A stretch of 8,974 bases of DNA from contig JAEXEM010000006.1 of the NCBI GenBank assembly GCA_023401045.1, positions 1 to 8,974 on the forward strand. The letters run 5' to 3'. Below the pieces are notes generated by a model, which did not search any database, had not been told where the DNA came from, and saw nothing but the letters and a program-made list of their open reading frames with translations. Below are positions 1 to 8,974 of this stretch, in pieces. A program made the position numbers and the translations under genes. Source of the stretch: Actinomycetes bacterium. GTDB taxonomy: Bacteria; Actinomycetota; Actinomycetes; Actinomycetales; Cellulomonadaceae. The stretch's first letter is position 1, and each line of letters starts with the position of its first letter.

Positions 1-15
1 CCTCGGCGCCGGCGG

Positions 16-36
16 GCCGTCGCGTGTCCGGACGGC
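16..36 (-). terminator. Weak hairpin downstream of the guaB1 operon
   Basis: A 6-bp perfect stem, GCCGTC at 16-21 against GACGGC at 31-36, with a 9-base loop, begins 10 bases past the stop codon of the kinase gene. No T tract follows on the minus strand, and in such GC-rich DNA short stems are common. It may end the four-gene transcript, but no more than that can be said. The remaining bases to the window edge hold no start codon on the minus strand. Confidence 0.28.
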
Positions 37-45
37 GGCGTTGCG

Positions 46-951
46 TCAGCCGAGAGCGAGCTGGTCGGCGGTGTGCAGGCCGACCGTGGCCATGAGGGGG
101 TACTCCTCGGGGTGGGCGAGGAGCACGGGGACGTACGACGCCGCCCACGCCCGCGCCCTCACCCACGTCGGTGCGTCCCAGCCGCGCAGCTCCTGGGTGC
201 GCCGGACGAACACGTCCCGGCCCCTCGCGTCGAACGTCAGCCACGCGGTCGCGAGGTCGGACGCCGGGTCGCCGGATCCGAGGTCGCCGAAGTCGATGAG
301 ACCCGTGAGCCGCTCGCCGTCGCTCGTCATGTTCCCCGGGTGCGGGTCGCCGTGGACCCACACCGGCGCGCCCTGCCACGCCGGTGCGGCGGCACCGTCG
401 TCGATCGCGGCACGCAGGGTCTCGACGTGCCGGGGCTCGACGGACGGCGTGCCGTCGAGGCGGGCCCGCCAGACCTCGACGCGGTCGTCGAGGGGGACGC
501 CGCGGAACGGGTTGACCGGGGCGTCCGCGGGCGCAGGGACGTGCAGCGCGGCGAGCGCCTCGGCGAGCGTCCCGGCCCAGCGGGTGCGGTGCGCGACGGG
601 CTGCGCCGCGACCTGCTCACCCGGCAGCCACGGCACGACGCTCCACGCCCACGGGTACCGCGGGCCGGGTCGGCCCGCGCGCACCGGCACGGGGACGGCG
701 ACCGGGAGCCGAGGGGCCAGCACCGGCAGCCAGCGCTGCTCGCCCTCGACGAGCCGGGACGACATCTCCCGCACGGGGAAGCGGACGGCGAGGTCGTCGC
801 CGAGCCGCCACGTGATGTTGTCCCAGCCGAACACGCGTCCGCGCAGTGGCAGGTCGGCGAGGTCCGGGTGCTGCTCGGCGAGGAGCTCGCGGGCGAGCTC
901 GGCCGTGACGTCGACCTCGATCTTCGGGTGCGACGGGGCGGGTGCGGTCAC
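46..951 (-). CDS. APH-family small-molecule kinase (aminoglycoside phosphotransferase fold)
   Basis: A 301-residue protein of the aminoglycoside phosphotransferase/choline kinase fold, likely a cytosolic ATP-dependent kinase of a small hydroxylated molecule. Seen: an N-lobe segment with FGWDN (41-45) and AVRFP (55-59), the catalytic loop HGDPHPGN (200-207) with Asp202 as expected catalytic base and Asn207 as metal ligand, and the metal-binding IDFGD (219-223) followed by SGDPASDLA. All core kinase residues therefore look intact. The GTG start at 951 is chosen because it overlaps the upstream Nudix stop as GTGA and begins just before the conserved region; a start at 1209 in the same frame would lie inside the Nudix gene and add a low-complexity Arg-rich stretch. 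It is the last gene of the four-gene operon. The substrate is unknown. Family membership alone does not imply antibiotic resistance; related proteins phosphorylate sugars, nucleosides, choline or thiamine. Confidence 0.85.
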   Translation of the reverse strand: MTAPAPSHPKIEVDVTAELARELLAEQHPDLADLPLRGRVFGWDNITWRLGDDLAVRFPVREMSSRLVEGEQRWLPVLAPRLPVAVPVPVRAGRPGPRYPWAWSVVPWLPGEQVAAQPVAHRTRWAGTLAEALAALHVPAPADAPVNPFRGVPLDDRVEVWRARLDGTPSVEPRHVETLRAAIDDGAAAPAWQGAPVWVHGDPHPGNMTSDGERLTGLIDFGDLGSGDPASDLATAWLTFDARGRDVFVRRTQELRGWDAPTWVRARAWAASYVPVLLAHPEEYPLMATVGLHTADQLALG

Positions 952-1651
952 GGTGTCACCGTCCGCCGGTCGTCCCAGGGCACCGTCCAGCCGAGGGTGT
1001 CGAAGATCCCGGAGAGCACGATCGCGGTGAAGCCCCAGACGACGACCCCGCCGTCGAGCTCGAAGGCCGGCGTGCGGCTGCGACCGCGGGGCACGGGGTG
1101 GACGACGACTCCTCGGCGAGCGGGGTCGAGCAGGTCGGCCACGGGCGCGCGGAACACGTCGACGGCCTCCCGGTGGTCGACCGCCGCGACGCGCGAGGGT
1201 CGCGTCCACCAGCCGACGACGGGGGTGACGACGTTGTCGCTCACCGGCAGCGGCAGCTCGCCGAGCGTGCCGAGCACGTCGACGCCCGTGGGGTCGAGAC
1301 CGGTCTCCTCGACGGCCTCGCGCAGCGCGGCGGCCTCGGGACCGTCGTCCTCGGGGTCGATGCCGCCGCCCGGGAACGCGACCTGACCGGGGTGGTGCCC
1401 GAGCGTCGAGGCGCGACGCTGGAGGAGGACGTCGAGATCGGCGGGCACGTGCCCGGGCCCGGTGCCGCGCGCCGGTGCGGAGTCGAGCACGCCGAAGAGC
1501 ACGAGCACGGCCGCGCGACGTGCCCGTGCGGGGTCGACCGTCAGCCCGGCCATCGCGGCCGGCCAGCGCACGCCCTCCCGGACCATCCGCTCGAGCTCGG
1601 CGCGGGGACCGGACGGCTCGCCGTGCGGGCGTGCGACGCCGCCGGGCAGGC

Positions 1652-1655
<4 letters not shown>
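948..1655 (-). CDS. Nudix hydrolase, CoA pyrophosphatase (NudL-like)
   Basis: A 235-residue Nudix protein, best matched to the CoA pyrophosphatase group that cleaves CoA or its derivatives to 3',5'-ADP and phosphopantetheine. Seen: LLQRRAS (77-83) leading into HHPGQVAFPGG (87-97), the signature region of the NudL/UPF0035 group, followed by the Nudix helix LREAVEETG (111-119) with metal ligands expected at Glu116 and Glu117. GG-to-RE spacing equals that of NudL as I remember it. An Arg usual in the signature appears to be Gly86, a small departure. The first 40 or so residues and the last 80 are the usual flanks. The GTG start at 1655 overlaps the amidotransferase stop (GTGA), and its own stop overlaps the kinase start in the same way. 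Substrate assignment is by family; activity on other nucleoside diphosphate compounds is possible. Confidence 0.88.
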
Positions 1656-3891
<2,236 letters not shown>

Positions 3892-3892
3892 C

Positions 3893-3898
3893 TAACCT
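3893..3898 (+). promoter_or_regulatory. -10 box for a probably leaderless DUF4126 transcript
   Basis: TAACCT matches the TANNNT -10 pattern and ends six bases before the ATG at 3905, so transcription should begin at or within a base or two of the start codon. No purine-rich ribosome binding site is present in front of the ATG. Both facts fit leaderless translation, which is common in actinobacteria. Confidence 0.6.
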
Positions 3899-3904
3899 GC
3901 GCCC

Positions 3905-4510
3905 ATGCTCGTCGCGCTCACGGGAATCGGCCTCTCCGCGGCCGCGGGCCTCAACGCGTACATCCCGTTCCTCGTCGTCGCGCTGCTCGCCCGCCTCACC
4001 GACGTCGTCGTGCTCCCCGAGCCGCTCGTGTGGATGGAGAGCTGGTGGGCCATCGGCATCGGCGCCGTGCTGCTGCTCACCGACGTCGTCCTCGACAAGG
4101 TGCCGGTCGTCGACACGCTCAACGACCTCGTCCAGTCCGTCGTCCGCCCCGCGACCGGTGGTGTCGTGGCCGCCGCGACGACGGCCGCCGAGGGGATCGA
4201 GGGCTCGACGTGGGTGAGCGAGCGTCCGTGGGTGCCCGTCGCAGCCGGGGTGCTCGTCGCCGCGCTCGTGCACGGCGGCAAGGCGGCGGTGCGTCCGGTC
4301 GTCAACGCCACGACGGGCGGCGTCGGCGGGCCCGTGGTCTCTGCCGCCGAGGACGGCGTCTCGGTGGGGCTCAGCCTCGTCGCGGTGTTCCTGCCGCTGC
4401 TCGTGCTCGTCGTGCTCGGCCTCCTCGTCACCGCGTTCGTCCTGCTGCTGCGCCGCCGCCGCCGTCGGGCGGCCCAGGCGCCGCCGCACCCGTCCGCCGG
4501 GCGGCTGTGA
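3905..4510 (+). CDS. DUF4126 domain-containing membrane protein
   Basis: A 201-residue integral membrane protein of unknown function. Seen: the opening SAAAGLNAYIPFLVVALLAR (11-30) with GLNAY, characteristic of DUF4126; hydrophobic segments at about 1-29, 47-64, 108-122 and 153-182; a middle part with DTLNDLVQSVVRPATGG (70-86); and a cytoplasmic-type tail of six consecutive Arg (183-188) followed by a Pro/Ala-rich end. No catalytic residues are recognisable. Residues 79-97 and 132-150 align without gaps with 9 of 19 identities, suggesting an internal duplication. The start is fixed by the -10 box six bases upstream and by the family-typical N-terminus. The gene is divergent from guaB1 and is followed by a hairpin, so it is probably transcribed alone. 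Transport or membrane-organising roles are possible, but nothing here decides this. Confidence 0.82.
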   Translation: MLVALTGIGLSAAAGLNAYIPFLVVALLARLTDVVVLPEPLVWMESWWAIGIGAVLLLTDVVLDKVPVVDTLNDLVQSVVRPATGGVVAAATTAAEGIEGSTWVSERPWVPVAAGVLVAALVHGGKAAVRPVVNATTGGVGGPVVSAAEDGVSVGLSLVAVFLPLLVLVVLGLLVTAFVLLLRRRRRRAAQAPPHPSAGRL

Positions 4511-4523
4511 CCCGCCCGTCGCC

Positions 4524-4547
4524 GACCCGGGGAGCCGCGCCCGGGTC
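4524..4547 (+). terminator. Hairpin after the DUF4126 gene
   Basis: GACCCGGG (4524-4531) and CCCGGGTC (4540-4547) form a perfect 8-bp stem with an 8-base loop, 13 bases past the DUF4126 stop codon. No T run follows, so it is not a classical intrinsic terminator, though actinobacteria often have terminator hairpins without one. It ends 7 bases before the dxs -10 box and covers the place where a -35 element would lie. Confidence 0.5.
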
Positions 4548-4554
4548 CACCGCC

Positions 4555-4560
4555 TAGACT
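4555..4560 (+). promoter_or_regulatory. dxs promoter -10 box
   Basis: TAGACT fits the TANNNT -10 pattern and would start transcription near 4567, giving a leader of nearly 60 bases before the dxs GTG. The -35 position is occupied by the hairpin following the DUF4126 gene and shows no TTGACA-like sequence. Confidence 0.45.
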
Positions 4561-4590
4561 TGCGCGTCACGCACCACCATCCCGTCGCCC

Positions 4591-4617
4591 GTGCGGCTGG
4601 ATCGCCGCACCGGGAGG
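4591..4617 (+). promoter_or_regulatory. dxs leader hairpin next to the ribosome binding site
   Basis: GTGCGGC (4591-4597) and GCCGCAC (4604-4610) form a perfect 7-bp stem with a 6-base loop in the predicted leader. The ribosome binding site GGGAGG (4612-4617) begins one base after the stem and sits 7 bases before the GTG at 4625. Two more pairs (CC 4588-4589 with GG 4612-4613) could form past a C-C mismatch and partly cover that site. A regulatory effect is inferred. Confidence 0.4.
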
Positions 4618-4624
4618 AGCACCC

Positions 4625-6502
4625 GTGGGACTGCTGGACCGCATCGCGTCGCCGCAGGACGTGCGCGCCCTGCCGGCACGTGATCTCGAGCGGCTGGCCG
4701 CCGAGATCCGGGAGTTCCTCGTCGAGCAGGTCTCGCGCACCGGGGGACACCTCGGTCCGAACCTCGGCGTCGTCGAGCTGACGATCGCGCTGCACCGGGT
4801 CTTCGAGTCCCCGCGCGACACGCTGGTGTTCGACACCGGGCACCAGGCGTACGTCCACAAGCTGCTCACCGGGCGCCAGGACTTCTCGCGGCTGCGACGC
4901 CGCGGCGGGCTCTCCGGCTACCCGAGCCGGGCGGAGTCCGAGCACGACGTCGTCGAGAACTCGCACGCGTCCACGGCGCTGTCCTGGGCGGACGGCATCG
5001 CCAAGGCCCGCCAGCTCTCCGGTGAGGCCGACCGGCACACCGTCGCCGTCATCGGGGACGGCGCGCTCACCGGTGGCATGGCCTGGGAGGCCCTCAACAA
5101 CATCGCCGCCGGGACGGACCGGCGGCTCGTCGTCGTCGTCAACGACAACGGCCGCTCCTACGCCCCGACGATCGGGGGCCTCGCGCACCACCTCGACACC
5201 CTCCGTACGACGCAGGGCTACGAGTCGTTCCTCACGTGGGGCAAGACGGCGCTGCGCCGCTCCGGGCCGCCCGGGCGCCTCGCGTACGAGGCGCTGCACG
5301 GGCTGAAGAAGGGCATCAAGGACGTCGTCGCGCCGCAGGGGATGTTCGAGGACCTCGGCCTCAAGTACATCGGCCCGGTGGACGGGCACGACGAGCAGGC
5401 GGTCGAGCGCGCGCTGCGGCGCGCCCGCGCCTTCGGCGGGCCGGTCATCGTCCACGTCATCACCGAGAAGGGGCGCGGGTACACGCCGGCCGAGCAGGAC
5501 GTCGCCGACCGGTTCCACGCGGTCGGCCAGATCCACCCCGAGACCGGGCTGCCGCTCGCGCCGTCCCGCTTCGGGTGGACGAGCGTGTTCGCCGACGAGA
5601 TCGTCCGCATCGGCCGCCGTCGCCCGGACGTCGTCGCGGTCACCGCGGCGATGCTCCAGCCGGTGGGTCTGGCGCCCTTCGCGCAGGAGTTCCCCGAGCG
5701 GGTGTTCGACGTCGGCATCGCCGAGCAGCACGCGGCGACGTCCGCCGCCGGCATGGCGTACGCCGGCCTCCACCCGGTCGTCGCGGTCTACGCGACCTTC
5801 CTCAACCGGGCCTTCGACCAGGTCCTCATGGACGTCGCCCTCCACCGGGCGGGCGTCACCTTCGTGCTCGACCGTGCCGGGCTCACCGGCGACGACGGTG
5901 CGAGCCACAACGGCATGTGGGACCTCGCGATGCTCGCGATCGTCCCCGGCCTGCGCCTGGCTGCACCGCGCGACGAGGCGACGCTGCGCTCGGCGCTGCG
6001 CACCGCGGTCGACGTCGACGACGCCCCGACCGTCGTGCGGTACCCCAAGGGCAGCCTCGGGGAGCCGATCGACGCGCTCGAGGACGTCGACGGCGTCGAC
6101 GTCCTCGCCCGCCACGAGGGCGAGGGGCAGCGTGTGCTCGTCGTCGGTGTCGGGGCGATGGCCGGTACCGCGCTCGCGACCGGGGAGCTGCTCGCCGGGC
6201 ACGGTCTGGCGGTCACCGTCGTCGACCCGTGCTGGGTGCTGCCGGTGCCCGCGGCGCTCGTCAAGCTCGCGGGGGAGCACGACCACGTCGTCACCCTCGA
6301 GGACGGGCTCGTCGACGGCGGCGTCGGGTCGCTGCTCGCGCAGCGCTCGCGGGAGGCCGGTGTGACGGCGCCCGTGCAGTCCTTCGGGATCCGGTCGGCG
6401 TTCCTCGAGCACGCCGCCCGCGACGAGCTCGTCGACGATCTCCGGCTGCGCGCGAACGACGTCGCGGCCGACGTCCTCACGGCCCTCGGCGCGGCGCGCT
6501 GA
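4625..6502 (+). CDS. dxs: 1-deoxy-D-xylulose-5-phosphate synthase
   Basis: A 625-residue, full-length DXS, the thiamine-diphosphate enzyme that condenses pyruvate with glyceraldehyde 3-phosphate to make DXP. This is the entry step of the MEP isoprenoid pathway and also feeds thiamine and pyridoxal synthesis. Seen: [18 protein letters not shown] (40-57) and [14 protein letters not shown] (71-84) with the conserved histidines; the ThDP/Mg motif GDGALTGG (144-151) through LNN (157-159); YIGPVDGHD (248-256); RFHAVG (296-301) with His298; the pyrimidine domain with AAMLQPVGL (341-349), GIAEQHA (364-370, Glu367 expected catalytic), and [10 protein letters not shown] (416-425); and a C-terminal transketolase domain from about 500. 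The protein resembles Streptomyces-type DXS. The GTG start is supported by GGGAGG upstream and by the typical MGLLDRI opening. Whether a second dxs exists elsewhere cannot be told. Confidence 0.96.
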   Translation: MGLLDRIASPQDVRALPARDLERLAAEIREFLVEQVSRTGGHLGPNLGVVELTIALHRVFESPRDTLVFDTGHQAYVHKLLTGRQDFSRLRRRGGLSGYPSRAESEHDVVENSHASTALSWADGIAKARQLSGEADRHTVAVIGDGALTGGMAWEALNNIAAGTDRRLVVVVNDNGRSYAPTIGGLAHHLDTLRTTQGYESFLTWGKTALRRSGPPGRLAYEALHGLKKGIKDVVAPQGMFEDLGLKYIGPVDGHDEQAVERALRRARAFGGPVIVHVITEKGRGYTPAEQDVADRFHAVGQIHPETGLPLAPSRFGWTSVFADEIVRIGRRRPDVVAVTAAMLQPVGLAPFAQEFPERVFDVGIAEQHAATSAAGMAYAGLHPVVAVYATFLNRAFDQVLMDVALHRAGVTFVLDRAGLTGDDGASHNGMWDLAMLAIVPGLRLAAPRDEATLRSALRTAVDVDDAPTVVRYPKGSLGEPIDALEDVDGVDVLARHEGEGQRVLVVGVGAMAGTALATGELLAGHGLAVTVVDPCWVLPVPAALVKLAGEHDHVVTLEDGLVDGGVGSLLAQRSREAGVTAPVQSFGIRSAFLEHAARDELVDDLRLRANDVAADVLTALGAAR

Positions 6503-6565
6503 CCTCCTCGGACGGCGCTCCTGTGGTGCGCGTCACCGGGCGGCCGGAGCGGCGAGGACCGAGGT

Positions 6566-6588
6566 CCCAAGACATCCCATCATTTGGG
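6566..6588. repeat. Inverted repeat CCCAA-N13-TTGGG in the pflB promoter
   Basis: CCCAA (6566-6570) and TTGGG (6584-6588) are a perfect 5-bp inverted repeat with 13 bases between them. The repeat overlaps the proposed -35 box and spacer of the pflB promoter and lies in the least GC-rich stretch I see in the window (11 of 24 bases G or C at 6569-6592). It is a plausible operator for a dimeric regulator, but it matches no FNR, CRP or Rex consensus. Confidence 0.35.
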
Positions 6589-6597
6589 GTCTAGCGT
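6569..6597 (+). promoter_or_regulatory. pflB promoter (-35 AAGACA, -10 TAGCGT)
   Basis: AAGACA (6569-6574) resembles TTGACA at four of six positions and is 17 bp from TAGCGT (6592-6597), a TANNNT -10 box. Transcription would start near 6604, giving a leader of about 25 bases containing the ribosome binding site AAGGGAGAG (6616-6624). This supports independent transcription of pflB rather than read-through from dxs, which ends 126 bases before the pflB ATG. Confidence 0.5.
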
Positions 6598-6615
6598 CGA
6601 GACATCGACCTCGAC
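6596..6615. repeat. Inverted repeat GTCGAG-N8-CTCGAC at the pflB transcription start
   Basis: GTCGAG (6596-6601) and CTCGAC (6610-6615) form a perfect 6-bp inverted repeat with an 8-base spacer, centred near the predicted transcription start and touching the end of the -10 box. If that start is right, only the right arm is transcribed and the repeat acts as DNA, for example as a repressor site. If transcription starts further upstream, it would instead be an RNA hairpin directly before the ribosome binding site at 6616. Confidence 0.38.
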
Positions 6616-6628
6616 AAGGGAGAGTCAG

Positions 6629-8899
6629 ATGTCCATCACCGCCGTACCCAGCGACCGCAGCGACACCGTACTGCCCGCGGCCTGGGAGGGCTTCGTCACC
6701 GGCCCGTGGACGGACAACGTCGACGTCCGGGACTTCATCCAGCGCAACTACACGCCGTACACCGGTGACGCCGACTTCCTCGCCGGCCCCACCGCCCGCA
6801 CGACGGGCATCTGGGACAAGCTCTCGGCGATGTTCCCGGCCGAGCGCGAGAAGGGCGTGTACGACGTCGACCCGACGACGCCGTCGACCATCACGTCGCA
6901 CGCTCCCGGCTACATCGACGAGACCAACGAGGTCATCGTCGGCCTGCAGACCGACGCGCCGCTCAAGCGCGCGATCATCCCCAACGGCGGCTGGCGCATG
7001 GTCCAGACCTCCCTCGAGACCTACGGGTACGAGGCGCCGCAGGAGATCGTCGACATCTTCACGAAGTACCGCAAGACCCACAACGACGGGGTCTTCGACG
7101 TGTACCCGCCGAACGTCCGCGCCGCCCGGTCCTCGCACATCATCACCGGCCTGCCCGACGCGTACGGCCGCGGCCGCATCATCGGCGACTACCGCCGCGT
7201 CGCGCTCTACGGCGTCGACCAGCTCATCGCCGCGAAGAAGCTCGAGAAGGCGTCGCTCGACATGGAGCGCTCGGTCGAGGACGTCATCCGCGACCGCGAG
7301 GAGCTCTCGGAGCAGATCCGTGCGCTCGGCGAGCTCAAGCAGATGGCCGCCTCCTACGGGTACGACATCTCGCAGCCGGCGACGACCGCCCGCGAGGCCG
7401 TGCAGTGGCTCTACTTCGGCTACCTCGCCGCGGTGAAGGAGCAGAACGGCGCCGCGATGTCGCTGGGCCGCACGTCGACCTTCCTCGACGTCTACCTGCA
7501 GCGCGACCTCGAGGCCGGCGTCCTCACCGAGGAGCAGGCGCAGGAGATCATCGACGACTTCGTCATCAAGCTGCGCATCGTCCGGTTCCTGCGCACCCCG
7601 GAGTACGACACGCTCTTCTCCGGCGACCCGACGTGGGTGACCGAGTCGATCGGCGGCATCGGTGAGGACGGGCGCCCGCTCGTCACGAAGACGTCGTTCC
7701 GGTTCCTCCAGACGCTCTACAACCTCGGCCCGGCCCCCGAGCCGAACATGACGGTCTTCTGGAGCGAGCGGCTGCCCGAGGGGTTCAAGCGGTTCTGCGC
7801 GCAGGTCTCGATCGACACCTCCGCCGTGCAGTACGAGTCCGACGAGCTCATCCGGGCCTCGTGGGGCGACGACGCGGCCATCGCGTGCTGCGTCTCCCCG
7901 ATGCGCGTGGGCAAGCAGATGCAGTTCTTCGGGGCGCGGGTCAACCTCGCCAAGGCGCTGCTCTACGCGATCAACGGTGGCCGGGACGAGATCTCCGGCA
8001 AGCAGGTCGCGCCGGTCAGCGCGCCCGTCGAGGGCGAGGTGCTCGACTACGACGACGTGCTCGCCAAGTTCGACCGCACGATGGACTGGCTCGCCGAGAC
8101 CTACGTCGACGCGCTCAACTGCGTGCACTACATGCACGACAAGTACGCCTACGAGCGCATCGAGATGGCCCTGCACGACCGCACGGTGCTGCGCACGCTC
8201 GCCTGCGGCATCGCCGGCCTGTCGGTCGTCGCCGACTCGCTGTCGGCGATGAAGTACGCCAAGGTCACCGCTCTGCGCACGGCCGACGGCCTCATCACCG
8301 AGTACTCGGTCGACGGGGACTTCCCCAGCTACGGCAACGACGACGACCGGGCCGACGACATCGCGGTCTGGGTCGTGCGGCGCTTCATGGAGAAGATCCG
8401 CAAGGTGCCGACGTACCGCAACGCGCTGCACACGCAGTCGGTGCTGACGATCACCTCGAACGTCGTCTACGGCAAGGCCACCGGGTCGACCCCCGACGGC
8501 CGCAAGGCCGGCGAGCCGTTCGCCCCGGGTGCGAACCCGATGAACGGCCGCGACACCCACGGCATGCTCGCCTCGGCGCTGTCCGTCGCGAAGCTGCCGT
8601 ACTCGGAGTCGCAGGACGGCATCTCGCTCACCTCGTCGATCGTGCCCTCCGGGCTCGGCCGCACGAAGGACGAGCAGGTGACGAACCTCGTCGGTCTCCT
8701 CGACGCGTACGTCATGTCCGCCGGGTACCACATGAACGTCAACGTCCTCAACCGCGAGACGCTGCTCGACGCCATGGAGCACCCGGAGAACTACCCGCAG
8801 CTGACGATCCGCGTCTCCGGGTACGCCGTGAACTTCGTGCGGCTCACCCGCGAGCAGCAGCTCGACGTGCTGTCCCGCACCTTCCACGGCGCGGTCTGA
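6629..8899 (+). CDS. pflB: Formate C-acetyltransferase (pyruvate formate-lyase)
   Basis: A 756-residue glycyl-radical enzyme that converts pyruvate and CoA to acetyl-CoA and formate under anaerobic conditions in the cytosol. Seen: WEGFVTGPW (19-27) at the start; [20 protein letters not shown] (174-193); the active-site cysteine pair in IACCVSPM (418-425), Cys420 and Cys421; [20 protein letters not shown] (618-637); and the radical loop RVSGYAVNF (728-736) with Gly731. Exactly 25 residues follow this glycine, as in the E. coli enzyme, and the length is nearly the same (760 there). Everything needed for a true PFL is present, rather than a diol dehydratase or choline lyase, which lack the adjacent Cys pair. 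The ATG at 6629 has AAGGGAGAG four bases upstream; an in-frame ATG at 6584 lies in the promoter and lacks a binding site. It needs an activating enzyme, whose gene probably follows. Confidence 0.97.
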   Translation: MSITAVPSDRSDTVLPAAWEGFVTGPWTDNVDVRDFIQRNYTPYTGDADFLAGPTARTTGIWDKLSAMFPAEREKGVYDVDPTTPSTITSHAPGYIDETNEVIVGLQTDAPLKRAIIPNGGWRMVQTSLETYGYEAPQEIVDIFTKYRKTHNDGVFDVYPPNVRAARSSHIITGLPDAYGRGRIIGDYRRVALYGVDQLIAAKKLEKASLDMERSVEDVIRDREELSEQIRALGELKQMAASYGYDISQPATTAREAVQWLYFGYLAAVKEQNGAAMSLGRTSTFLDVYLQRDLEAGVLTEEQAQEIIDDFVIKLRIVRFLRTPEYDTLFSGDPTWVTESIGGIGEDGRPLVTKTSFRFLQTLYNLGPAPEPNMTVFWSERLPEGFKRFCAQVSIDTSAVQYESDELIRASWGDDAAIACCVSPMRVGKQMQFFGARVNLAKALLYAINGGRDEISGKQVAPVSAPVEGEVLDYDDVLAKFDRTMDWLAETYVDALNCVHYMHDKYAYERIEMALHDRTVLRTLACGIAGLSVVADSLSAMKYAKVTALRTADGLITEYSVDGDFPSYGNDDDRADDIAVWVVRRFMEKIRKVPTYRNALHTQSVLTITSNVVYGKATGSTPDGRKAGEPFAPGANPMNGRDTHGMLASALSVAKLPYSESQDGISLTSSIVPSGLGRTKDEQVTNLVGLLDAYVMSAGYHMNVNVLNRETLLDAMEHPENYPQLTIRVSGYAVNFVRLTREQQLDVLSRTFHGAV

Positions 8900-8906
8900 C
8901 CGACGT

Positions 8907-8937
8907 CCCCGGCCCGGCGGTCACCGCCGGGCCGGGG
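8907..8937 (+). terminator. Perfect 14-bp hairpin between pflB and the next gene
   Basis: CCCCGGCCCGGCGG (8907-8920) and CCGCCGGGCCGGGG (8924-8937) pair perfectly around a TCA loop, starting 7 bases past the pflB stop. All 14 pairs are G-C, making it the strongest hairpin I found in the window. No T tract follows. Because a start codon with a ribosome binding site comes 34 bases later, it may be a partial terminator or a 3' stabiliser of pflB mRNA rather than a complete end of transcription. Confidence 0.75.
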
Positions 8938-8971
8938 CCCACCACCCCGAACGACACCGCGCGAGGCGACC

Positions 8972-8974
8972 ATG
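8972..8974 (+). CDS. Start codon of the next gene, probably pflA (partial)
   Basis: The window ends on an ATG preceded by GCGAGG (8961-8966), a reasonable ribosome binding site five bases away. Only the start codon is visible, so the product cannot be read. In many bacteria the pyruvate formate-lyase activating enzyme, a radical-SAM protein that installs the glycyl radical, is encoded directly after pflB on the same strand. That is the expected identity here, based on gene order only. Confidence 0.5.

Noticed and set aside
4..33. Palindromes CGGCGCCG (4-11) and GTCCGGAC (26-33) as possible binding or attachment sites.
   Set aside because: Eight-base GC palindromes are frequent at this composition, and no integrase, repeat pair or other supporting element is present.
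46..951. Antibiotic resistance gene call for the APH-family protein.
   Set aside because: The sequence shows the kinase fold but nothing specific to aminoglycoside or macrolide binding, and its operon context is metabolic.
952..1209. An 86-residue N-terminal extension of the kinase gene.
   Set aside because: It lies wholly inside the Nudix gene in another frame and is Arg-rich without homology features; the GTG at 951 with its GTGA overlap explains the start better.
6503..6565. A terminator after dxs.
   Set aside because: Only short, interrupted pairings occur (for example GGTG 6525-6528 with CACC 6534-6537); nothing stands above what GC-rich sequence gives by chance.
6584..6628. An earlier in-frame ATG for pflB at 6584.
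   Set aside because: It falls inside the promoter, lacks a ribosome binding site, and would add 15 residues not typical of pyruvate formate-lyases.
6533..8887. A 784-codon open frame on the minus strand opposite pflB.
   Set aside because: It mirrors the codon structure of pflB, gives a low-complexity Val/Asp/Arg/Leu sequence without domains, and has no promoter or ribosome binding site of note.

Overview
The window is high-GC DNA with GC-rich third codon positions, GTG starts, 4-base GTGA gene overlaps and TANNNT-type -10 boxes close to start codons. Together with actinobacterial-type GuaB1 and DXS proteins this points to an actinomycete. The pyruvate formate-lyase suggests a facultatively anaerobic member such as the Cellulomonas group; the genus is an inference. 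No mobile element, CRISPR array, RNA gene or phage gene was seen, and most of the content looks like ordinary chromosomal metabolism.

Left half, minus strand (46-3819): a tightly packed four-gene operon read right to left. It encodes guaB1 (CBS-containing GMP reductase/IMPDH-related protein), a class I glutamine amidotransferase, a CoA-pyrophosphatase-type Nudix hydrolase and an APH-fold small-molecule kinase. Each of the three junctions is the same GTGA overlap, so the four proteins are probably translationally coupled. A shared role in purine-nucleotide or cofactor turnover is plausible but not shown by sequence.

Centre: an 85-bp divergent promoter region (3820-3904) separates that operon from a DUF4126 membrane protein gene, whose start lies 6 bases after a -10 box and is probably leaderless. 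A hairpin after that gene overlaps the upstream part of the promoter of dxs (4625-6502), which encodes the first enzyme of the MEP isoprenoid pathway. The dxs leader has a second hairpin directly in front of its ribosome binding site.

Right half, plus strand: pflB (6629-8899) encodes a complete pyruvate formate-lyase with the Cys-Cys pair and the glycine-radical site. A relatively AT-rich promoter island with two inverted repeats precedes it. A perfect 14-bp hairpin follows it, and then comes a ribosome binding site and ATG at the very end of the window, most likely the start of the activating-enzyme gene pflA. PflB would split pyruvate to acetyl-CoA and formate without oxygen. Pyruvate is also a DXS substrate, but the adjacency of dxs and pflB may be coincidental.

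The most useful leads are the triple GTGA-coupled guaB1 operon, the pflB control region and the pflB-pflA hairpin. I found no convincing wholly new system.
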